Translations under genes and position numbers: made by a program
The notes under the pieces: model-generated
Databases searched by the model: none
Told to the model about the DNA's origin: nothing
What the model saw: the letters and a program-made list of their open reading frames with translations, nothing else
Assembly: GCA_009774465.1 (NCBI GenBank)
Contig: VSNT01000008.1
Coordinates: 1 to 50,065 of the forward strand
Reading direction: 5' to 3'
DNA length: 50,065 bases
DNA from: Lachnospiraceae bacterium
GTDB lineage: Bacteria > Bacillota_A > Clostridia > Lachnospirales > Lachnospiraceae
In this document: positions 44,541 to 50,065 of the stretch, piece by piece
How the letters are laid out: every line of letters starts with the position of its first letter
How positions within the stretch are numbered: the stretch's first letter is position 1

Positions 44541-45113
44541 TTACAGATTGATGACTCCCAGGTGCTCAAGAAGGATTTTAATACCCATAAGTATTAAGAT
44601 CACGCCGCCTGCAAATTCTGCTTTTGCTTTATATTTTAGTCCAAAGAGACTGCCTGCTTTAAGCCCTGCTGCAGAAAGAATAAATGTGACGATGCCAATG
44701 GATAACACAGCAGTTATTATATTTACATCAGGGAGCAGAGCAAAGGTGACGCCTACAGCCAGCGCGTCTATACTGGTGGCGACGGCCAGCACAAACATTG
44801 TTTTTATGGAAAAGGAATTGTCAGAAGAAGGCGCACTTTCTTTACCCAGGGATTCATAAATCATATTTCCGCCAATAAACGAAAGAAGAACAAATGCGAT
44901 CCAGTGGTCAAAGGAGGTAATGTAGCTTTCAAAGGCAGAGCCTAAAAGATAACCTGCTGCAGGCATGAAAGCCTGAAAACCGCCGAACCATGCGCCTGTA
45001 ATAAGCAGATGTTTTGCAGAAATTTTTTTAACTGCCAGACCTTTGCAGACAGATACTGCAAAGGCATCCATAGAAAGTCCAATGGCGATTAAAAGTAATT
45101 CAATAAAATTCAT
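44541..45113 (-). CDS. mntP: Putative manganese efflux pump MntP
   Basis: Membrane exporter of Mn(II). The 190-residue protein has six hydrophobic helices and the two family repeats with conserved aspartates: SMDAFAVSVCKGLA (D16) near the N-terminus and ATSIDALAVGVTFA in the second half. Length is normal. It is on the minus strand, alone, with a near-consensus promoter. No yybP-ykoY manganese riboswitch was evident in the short leader of about 60 bases. Its place between tsf and the pyrH group is unlike Bacillus and suggests an insertion in this lineage. Confidence 0.93.
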   Translation of the reverse strand: MNFIELLLIAIGLSMDAFAVSVCKGLAVKKISAKHLLITGAWFGGFQAFMPAAGYLLGSAFESYITSFDHWIAFVLLSFIGGNMIYESLGKESAPSSDNSFSIKTMFVLAVATSIDALAVGVTFALLPDVNIITAVLSIGIVTFILSAAGLKAGSLFGLKYKAKAEFAGGVILILMGIKILLEHLGVINL

Positions 45114-45179
45114 TTTCTTTTCCTTTCTTCTGTATATTTTTGAGACTGTTTGTAATTGTATGGCAGGATAGTAGAGTAT

Positions 45180-45208
45180 ATATTATAAATAATTGAAAAA
45201 AATGTCAA
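45180..45208 (-). promoter_or_regulatory. Sigma-A promoter of mntP
   Basis: On the minus strand a perfect TTGACA is followed after 17 bases by TAATAT (or after 15 by TATAAT). It lies about 70 bases before the mntP ATG. Confidence 0.7.
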
Positions 45209-45244
45209 TAGAGAGTTTTTATTCTCAGAGAAATAATTTACCTC

Positions 45245-45273
45245 TTTCACACAAATGTATATTGTGATACAAT
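45245..45273 (+). promoter_or_regulatory. Sigma-A promoter of the polysaccharide deacetylase gene
   Basis: TTTCAC and TACAAT are separated by 17 bases, with TG at the extended -10 position. This places transcription start downstream of ATG 45255, which supports the later start at 45306. Confidence 0.6.
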
Positions 45274-45305
45274 ATATTCAAATCGTTTGCAAGGAGTTTT
45301 CGTTC

Positions 45306-46223
45306 ATGGAGGGGAATAGTGATCGGAGAAAAAGAGTCCAGCGGCTGAAAAAGATTATATTGGCTCTCATAGCTGCACTTATTGTTATTCCGGTTATTAT
45401 AAGTGTAATTCTCGGTATACGCGTGATACAGTTAAACCACAGGATACAGAAGCTGGAAGCTTTACTTGCGGCAAAAGAAAGTGAGGCAGGTGAAGTGACA
45501 GGCGTTTATGCCACGACTCCTGTGGAACAGTCATTGCGTGATGCTTCATTTGTGCAGCAGACGGTTGAAATGGAAGAAAATAAGGACTATCAAAAACAGA
45601 TTTATCTGACTTTTGATGACGGTCCCAGCAGTAACACAGACAGAATTCTTGATGTCCTGAAAGAATATGATGTGAAGGCAACCTTTTTTGTTGTTGGCAA
45701 GACAGACGAGCAGTCGATAAGAGCATACCAGAGAATTGTAGAAGAGGGACATACGCTGGCAATGCATTCTTACAGTCATGTATATAATGAGATATATGAT
45801 TCCAAAGAAAATTTTATGGAAGATCTGGAGATGCTGCAGGAACATCTTTATCAGATTACAGGCATTTGGCCAAGGTTTTACCGATTTCCGGGAGGAAGCT
45901 CCAATACAGTCAGCAGGACAGATATGCAGGAACTGGCGGCCTGTCTGAAAGAAAATGGAATCACATATTTTGACTGGAATATTGCGTCGGGGGATGCAAT
46001 CAGTGGGCAGCTTGCCGCAGACAGTATTGTAAATAATTGTCTGGGAAGTATTGATAATTTTAATGAATGCATGATTTTAATGCATGATGCAGTGGGGAAG
46101 AATACAACAATAGAGGCACTTCCTGAGATTATTACGAAGGTCAGGGAAAGAGGAGATGCCGAATTCTTACCTATTACAGATGAAACCGTACCGATTCAGC
46201 ATATAACGGTAAATGATAAATGA
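45306..46223 (+). CDS. Membrane-anchored polysaccharide (peptidoglycan) deacetylase
   Basis: NodB-type deacetylase acting outside the membrane on N-acetylglucosamine polymers, most likely peptidoglycan. The 305-residue protein has one N-terminal membrane helix (about 15-37), a short coiled coil and the catalytic domain (about 95-290). The metal and catalytic motifs are present: LTFDDGPSSNT, the HSYSH zinc site, RFPGGSSN, DWNIASGD and LMHDA. I use ATG 45306, 9 bases after AAGGAG, since the promoter overlaps the upstream ATG at 45255. The bactofilin gene follows after 27 bases, hinting at a joint role in the cell envelope. Confidence 0.9.
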   Translation: MEGNSDRRKRVQRLKKIILALIAALIVIPVIISVILGIRVIQLNHRIQKLEALLAAKESEAGEVTGVYATTPVEQSLRDASFVQQTVEMEENKDYQKQIYLTFDDGPSSNTDRILDVLKEYDVKATFFVVGKTDEQSIRAYQRIVEEGHTLAMHSYSHVYNEIYDSKENFMEDLEMLQEHLYQITGIWPRFYRFPGGSSNTVSRTDMQELAACLKENGITYFDWNIASGDAISGQLAADSIVNNCLGSIDNFNECMILMHDAVGKNTTIEALPEIITKVRERGDAEFLPITDETVPIQHITVNDK

Positions 46224-46250
46224 TTATGATACGAATGGAGGATTTTAAAG

Positions 46251-46991
46251 ATGGGTTTTTTCTCAGATTTGAAGGATGACTTGTCACAGGCAGTCAACGA
46301 ACTTATGCCGGAGGAAGACGGGCAGGAAGCAGTAAGCGAGGCGGCACAGGAGGAACTGATACCGGAGGCTTCACATGAGGCAGACAGTTTTGATACGGAT
46401 TTAAGCCAGATGCTTGATAAGGTTGAGGAAGAAATGGGAGTGGAAGCACCCATCCAGGAACCTGTTTATAAGGCACCGGCCGTAGAGGAAAAGAGAGTGG
46501 AGATGTCTATGTCTTCCTCCAAGCATTCCATGAATGAAGAATCAGTATTTACCGAATCCATGATTATTAATGGTAATATTGCGACGGAAGGCAGTTTGGA
46601 TATACGAGGAAGTATTGTAGGAAATATAGAGGCCCTTGGAAAGCTGAATATTACCGGAAATATTCAGGGGAATTCCCAGGCTGCTGAAATCTTTGCAGAC
46701 GGAGCAAAGATTACCGGCGAGCTTAGAAGTCTGGGAAGCATTAAAATCGGACAGAGCTCAGTTATTATCGGAAATATTTTTGCCAACAGTGCAGTGATTG
46801 CAGGTGCGGTAAAGGGTGACATTGATGTAAAAGGACCTGTGATTCTTGACGCGTCAGCAATTATTATGGGAGATATTAAATCCAAATCCGTGCAGATTAA
46901 TAACGGTGCTGTGATTGAAGGTATGTGTTCTCAGTGCTATGCGGAAGTAAATCCCAGCTCGTTCTTTGAAGAACTGAAAAAAATGAAATAA
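46251..46991 (+). CDS. Bactofilin family polymer-forming protein
   Basis: Cytoskeletal protein that forms filaments near the membrane. The 246-residue protein has an acidic disordered N-terminus (about residues 10-95), then a right-handed beta-helix of repeated six-residue turns (about 98-228), for example IINGNIATEGSLDIRGSIVG and IKIGQSSVIIGNIFANSAVI. A short charged helix ends it. In other bacteria bactofilins guide cell-wall enzymes; here it lies between a deacetylase and pyrH, 14 bases before the latter. The long acidic N-terminal part is larger than usual. Confidence 0.92.
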   Translation: MGFFSDLKDDLSQAVNELMPEEDGQEAVSEAAQEELIPEASHEADSFDTDLSQMLDKVEEEMGVEAPIQEPVYKAPAVEEKRVEMSMSSSKHSMNEESVFTESMIINGNIATEGSLDIRGSIVGNIEALGKLNITGNIQGNSQAAEIFADGAKITGELRSLGSIKIGQSSVIIGNIFANSAVIAGAVKGDIDVKGPVILDASAIIMGDIKSKSVQINNGAVIEGMCSQCYAEVNPSSFFEELKKMK

Positions 46992-47005
46992 AGTGAGGCG
47001 TAAAT

Positions 47006-47701
47006 ATGCGGAGGATTTTACTGAAGTTAAGCGGGGAAGCTCTTGCAGGAGATAAGAAAACAGGTTTTGATGAAGAGACTGTAAGGGCAGTGGCATTGCA
47101 GGTAAAACAGTTGGCAGACGATAAAATTCAGATTGGAATTGTTATTGGAGGCGGAAACTTCTGGCGTGGAAGAACAAGCGAAAATATTGACAGAACCAAA
47201 GCTGATCAGATTGGAATGCTGGCAACTGTAATGAACTGTATTTATGTGTCAGAAATTTTCCGCAGTGTGGGAATGCAGACGGAAATTCTTACACCTTTTG
47301 AATGTAGCAGCTTTACAAAGCTTTTTTCCAAGGACAGGGCAAATAAATATTTTAATAAAGGCACTGTTGTGTTTTTTGCAGGGGGAACAGGGCACCCTTA
47401 CTTCTCCACGGATACGGGGGTGGTGCTTCGTGCAGTAGAGGTTGAAGCGGAAACCATTCTTTTGGCTAAATCAATTGATGGTGTTTATGACAGCGATCCA
47501 AAACTGAATCCGGAAGCAAAAAAGTATGAAGAGATCAGTATTGATGAAGTAATTGCAAAAAATCTGCAGGTAGTGGATATGACGGCATCTATTTTGGCAA
47601 GGGATAATAAAATGCCTATGTGGGTATTTGATCTCAATGAAAAAGACAGTATTGTAAATACAGTAAAAGGCAATTTTAACGGAACGAAAGTGACCGTATA
47701 G
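47006..47701 (+). CDS. pyrH: UMP kinase
   Basis: Phosphorylates UMP to UDP in pyrimidine nucleotide synthesis. The 231-residue protein has LLKLSGEALAG, VIGGGNFWRGRTSEN, FAGGTGHPYFSTDTG and the YDSDPKLNPEAKKYE stretch that mark bacterial hexameric UMP kinase. Length is slightly shorter than average (about 240). It starts the conserved pyrH-frr-uppS-cdsA-dxr group, though transcription seems to come through the bactofilin gene as no promoter was seen in the 14-base gap. Confidence 0.97.
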   Translation: MRRILLKLSGEALAGDKKTGFDEETVRAVALQVKQLADDKIQIGIVIGGGNFWRGRTSENIDRTKADQIGMLATVMNCIYVSEIFRSVGMQTEILTPFECSSFTKLFSKDRANKYFNKGTVVFFAGGTGHPYFSTDTGVVLRAVEVEAETILLAKSIDGVYDSDPKLNPEAKKYEEISIDEVIAKNLQVVDMTASILARDNKMPMWVFDLNEKDSIVNTVKGNFNGTKVTV

Positions 47702-47715
47702 AGGGAGGTTTATTT

Positions 47716-48267
47716 ATGGATGAAAGACTGAAAGTTTATGATGATAAAATGAGAAAGACATATGAGCATTTAGAGGGGGATTATCTGGGAATCAGAGCCG
47801 GCCGTGCCAATCCCCATGTGCTGGATAAACTTCGAATTGATTATTATGGTACACCTACACCAATTCAGCAGGTTGGAAATGTAACCATACCCGAGGCAAG
47901 AATGATTCAGATTGCACCCTGGGAGAAGTCTCTGATTAAGGTAATTGAAAAGGCAATTCTTACATCTGATATTGGAATTAATCCATCCAATGACGGATCA
48001 GTGATAAGGCTGGTATTTCCCGAACTGACGGAAGAGCGAAGAAAAGACCTGGTAAAGGATGTAAAAAAGAAAGCGGAAGAATGCAAGGTTGCAATCAGAA
48101 ATATCAGAAGAGATGGAAATGATGCTTTTAAAAAGCTTGTAAAGGAAGAAGTATCCGAAGACGAAATCAAAGAGCTTACCGATAATCTGCAAAAATTAAC
48201 GGATAAGTATACGAAGGATGTTGATAAGCTGATGGAAGAAAAGTCTAAGGAAATCATGACGGTATAA
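47716..48267 (+). CDS. frr: Ribosome recycling factor
   Basis: Splits post-termination ribosomes together with EF-G. The 183-residue protein shows LGIRAGRANPHVLDKLRIDY, the YYGTPTPIQQVGNVTIPEAR motif and the PELTEERRKDLVKDVKKKAE stretch, all typical. GGGAGG stands upstream of the ATG. It lies 14 bases after pyrH. Confidence 0.98.
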   Translation: MDERLKVYDDKMRKTYEHLEGDYLGIRAGRANPHVLDKLRIDYYGTPTPIQQVGNVTIPEARMIQIAPWEKSLIKVIEKAILTSDIGINPSNDGSVIRLVFPELTEERRKDLVKDVKKKAEECKVAIRNIRRDGNDAFKKLVKEEVSEDEIKELTDNLQKLTDKYTKDVDKLMEEKSKEIMTV

Positions 48268-48282
48268 ATGCAACGGAAACAG

Positions 48283-48326
48283 AGGGGCGGCGATTGAATT
48301 TATGATCGCAGTGCCCCTTGCTTTTT
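48283..48326 (+). terminator. Probable terminator or attenuator between frr and uppS
   Basis: AGGGGC pairs with GCCCCT and, inside, GCGAT with ATCGC, separated by a small internal loop; the terminal loop has 10 bases. TGCTTTTT follows. It probably lowers, but does not block, transcription into uppS-cdsA-dxr, since no good promoter follows. Confidence 0.55.
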
Positions 48327-48353
48327 AATAATTATTTCAGCGCGGAGGGAGCT

Positions 48354-49070
48354 ATGCCAGAGGAAAAGAAATTACTTATGCCGCAGCATGTGGCGATTAT
48401 TTTGGACGGAAATGGAAGGTGGGCCAAAAGTAAGGGAATGCCCAGGAATTACGGTCACGTACAGGGAGCAAAAACGGTTGAGGTGATCTGTGAAGAAGCA
48501 TATAAAATGGGAATACAGTATTTGACGGTATACGCCTTCAGCACAGAAAACTGGAACCGCCCTAAGGACGAGGTCGATGCGCTTATGAAGCTCCTTAGAA
48601 ATTATATGAAGACCTGTCTTACCACTGCCAGGAAAAATCGTATGTGCGTCCGTGTATTGGGAGATAAAACAGGGCTGGATGAGGACATTAGAAACCGGAT
48701 TGAACAGTTGGAGGAATCCACAAAGGATAATGACGGCCTTCATTTCCAGATTGCCCTTAATTATGGAGGCAGGGATGAGATCGTACGTGCGGTAAGAAAA
48801 ATTATGGAAAAAGCAAAAAAGGGAGAAATAGCTGAAGAGGAATTGACGGAAAGTTATTTTTCGGATATGCTTGATACCCGGGGGCTGCCTGAGCCGGATT
48901 TATTAATCCGTACCTGCAATGAACAGAGGATATCAAATTTTCTTCTATGGCAGCTGGCATATACGGAATTTTATTTTACCGAGGCAGCCTGGCCTGATTT
49001 TACAAAAGAAGAATTGGTCAAAGCTGTGGAAGCATATAATCATAGAAACAGAAGATATGGCCGCGTTTAA
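48354..49070 (+). CDS. uppS: Isoprenyl (undecaprenyl diphosphate) synthase
   Basis: Cis-prenyltransferase that makes the C55 lipid carrier for cell-wall synthesis. The 238-residue protein has the substrate motif AIILDGNGRWAKSKGMPRNY, then GRDEIVRAVRKI and the conserved end LPEPDLLIRTCNEQRISNF followed by LLWQLAYTEFYF. The usual RTSGEQR is RTCNEQR here, a mild change. I start it at ATG 48354, 5 bases after GGAGG; the TTG 36 bases upstream lies in the terminator. Confidence 0.96.
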   Translation: MPEEKKLLMPQHVAIILDGNGRWAKSKGMPRNYGHVQGAKTVEVICEEAYKMGIQYLTVYAFSTENWNRPKDEVDALMKLLRNYMKTCLTTARKNRMCVRVLGDKTGLDEDIRNRIEQLEESTKDNDGLHFQIALNYGGRDEIVRAVRKIMEKAKKGEIAEEELTESYFSDMLDTRGLPEPDLLIRTCNEQRISNFLLWQLAYTEFYFTEAAWPDFTKEELVKAVEAYNHRNRRYGRV

Positions 49071-49083
49071 GGAGGAGTAAGTC

Positions 49084-49905
49084 ATGTTTTTGACAAGATT
49101 GATGAGCAGTGTCGTACTTGTTGTACTGTCATTATTCACCATTTTCGCCGGAGGAGCTTTCCTGGGGGCAGTGTTGTTGTTTTTGGCTCTGGTTGCTTAT
49201 CGGGAGCTTTCAAAGGCCTGCAGGCTGGAGGAAGAAGGTAAAGCAGGACTTTTGAGCATGATTGGATGTACTGGTATTATTGCTTATTATGTGTTGATGG
49301 TATTTGTAGAAAACAGGATATATCTTTTTCTGGCACTGATTATGATCTTAGTGGCATATATGTTTGTGTATGTGTTTACTTTCCCCAAATATAAAGCAGA
49401 GCAGGTTATGTGTTCCTTTTTCTGTGTGGCTTACGCACCGGTTATGCTTTCCTTTATTTATATGGTAAGGAGTCTGCCCAATGGAATTTACACTGTATGG
49501 ATGATATTTATCAGTTCATGGATTTGTGATACATGTGCTTATGTAGTTGGAATGCTCTTTGGAAAACATAAACTGGCGCCGGTTTTAAGTCCTAAGAAGT
49601 CAATAGAAGGGGCATTGGGAGGCGTTGCAGGTTCTGCACTGGTGGGAGCTGTTTATGGGTATTTTATTGTTGAACCAGTAATCAGCGAACAGCAGGTTAC
49701 ATGGATTTTTCTGCTGATCAGCATGGTGGGAGCGGTGATATCGCAGGTTGGTGATTTGGCGGCATCTGCCATTAAAAGAAATCACGAGATTAAAGACTAC
49801 GGAAAGCTGATTCCCGGACATGGCGGTGTGATGGATCGGTTTGACAGTGTTATTTTTACTGCGCCAATGATATATTTTCTGGCAATATTACTGATTCGTG
49901 TATAA
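49084..49905 (+). CDS. cdsA: Phosphatidate cytidylyltransferase
   Basis: Makes CDP-diacylglycerol from phosphatidate and CTP, the branch point of phospholipid synthesis. The 273-residue protein has about eight membrane helices and the C-terminal CDS signature, SAIKRNHEIKDYGKLIPGHG followed by GVMDRFDS. The ribosome binding site is AAGGAGG, 13 bases after uppS. Confidence 0.97.
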   Translation: MFLTRLMSSVVLVVLSLFTIFAGGAFLGAVLLFLALVAYRELSKACRLEEEGKAGLLSMIGCTGIIAYYVLMVFVENRIYLFLALIMILVAYMFVYVFTFPKYKAEQVMCSFFCVAYAPVMLSFIYMVRSLPNGIYTVWMIFISSWICDTCAYVVGMLFGKHKLAPVLSPKKSIEGALGGVAGSALVGAVYGYFIVEPVISEQQVTWIFLLISMVGAVISQVGDLAASAIKRNHEIKDYGKLIPGHGGVMDRFDSVIFTAPMIYFLAILLIRV

Positions 49906-49924
49906 GAGAAAGGCGGAATACAAA

Positions 49925-50065
49925 ATGATAAAAGTCGGGATTTTAGGCTCTACCGGTTCTATTGGTACTCAGACATTGGAAATTGTCAGAAATAATCAGG
50001 ATGTACAGGTGATGGCGCTGGCAGCAGGAAGCAGTGTCAAAAAGATGGAGGAGCAGGTCAGGGAG
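49925..50065 (+). CDS. dxr: 1-deoxy-D-xylulose 5-phosphate reductoisomerase, 5' end only
   Basis: First committed enzyme of the methylerythritol phosphate route to isoprenoids. Only the first 47 codons lie in the window. They contain the NADPH-binding start IKVGILGSTGSIGTQTLEIV, clear for DXR, and the frame is open to the window end. It stands 19 bases after cdsA in the usual order, with AGAAAGGCGG upstream. Together with uppS it shows that isoprenoid lipid carrier supply is encoded here. Confidence 0.93.
   Translation, partial: MIKVGILGSTGSIGTQTLEIVRNNQDVQVMALAAGSSVKKMEEQVRE

Noticed and set aside
45114..45180. Possible manganese riboswitch before mntP
   Set aside because: The leader is only about 60-70 bases, A/T-rich, and shows none of the conserved yybP-ykoY loop sequences.
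45255..45305. Upstream ATG start for the deacetylase
   Set aside because: The promoter -10 box overlaps it and it has no ribosome binding site, whereas ATG 45306 has AAGGAG.

Overview
The window comes from a motile, Gram-positive Clostridia, most likely Lachnospiraceae (Roseburia/Eubacterium/Butyrivibrio-like). This rests on low to moderate GC, strong AGGAGG-type ribosome binding sites, CodY, FliY, CheC, CheD and SwrB-like proteins, and FapA (DUF342). The gene order topA, codY, fla/che operon, sigD, rpsB, tsf, pyrH, frr, uppS, cdsA, dxr also follows the Bacillus/Clostridia arrangement. No rRNA, tRNA, CRISPR array, insertion sequence or prophage was seen, and no gene-free stretch exceeds 300 bases.

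Region 1 (1-4800) holds the 3' part of a large, unrecognised, probably extracellular protein, a bidirectional terminator, and a convergent membrane-anchored GGDEF-EAL protein whose c-di-GMP motifs are partly degenerate. Region 2 (4743-7860) carries topA and codY, each with a clear sigma-A-type promoter.

Region 3 (about 7886-42628) is a fla/che supercluster of roughly 40 co-directional genes. It encodes basal body, rotor and secretion ATPase (flgB to fliJ), a MotE/YlxF-like protein, hook genes (fliK, flgD, a TIGR02530-type protein, flgE), flbD/swrD, the motA-motB stator, fliL, the switch (fliM, fliY), cheY, export gate (fliO, P, Q, R, flhB, flhA), flhF-flhG, a PilZ protein, chemotaxis genes (cheB, A, W, C, D) and sigma-D. 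After sigma-D come fapA, a small conserved-looking protein, a SwrB-like coiled-coil protein and a short anchored protein with a MltG/LysM-like end. A sigma-A promoter starts the cluster. A candidate sigma-D promoter lies before fliK, and sigma-A-like sites lie before flbD-motAB, cheB and the last gene.

Region 4 (42610-50065) is housekeeping: rpsB-tsf; a divergent pair mntP / polysaccharide deacetylase plus bactofilin; then pyrH-frr-uppS-cdsA-dxr, with dxr cut by the window end. 

The main points of interest are: a receiver-less CheB in an operon that also has CheC, CheD and FliY; FlgD with a FIVAR-like helical domain and an acidic tail; a Met-rich tandem-repeat linker in FliY; an 11-bp inverted repeat spanning the fliM translation start; a candidate sigma-D promoter before fliK; the rpsB promoter whose -35 box sits in the loop of the upstream terminator; and the degenerate EAL protein in the same window as an intact PilZ receptor. 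No wholly new system is evident. The window is a conserved flagellar locus with several lineage-specific additions.
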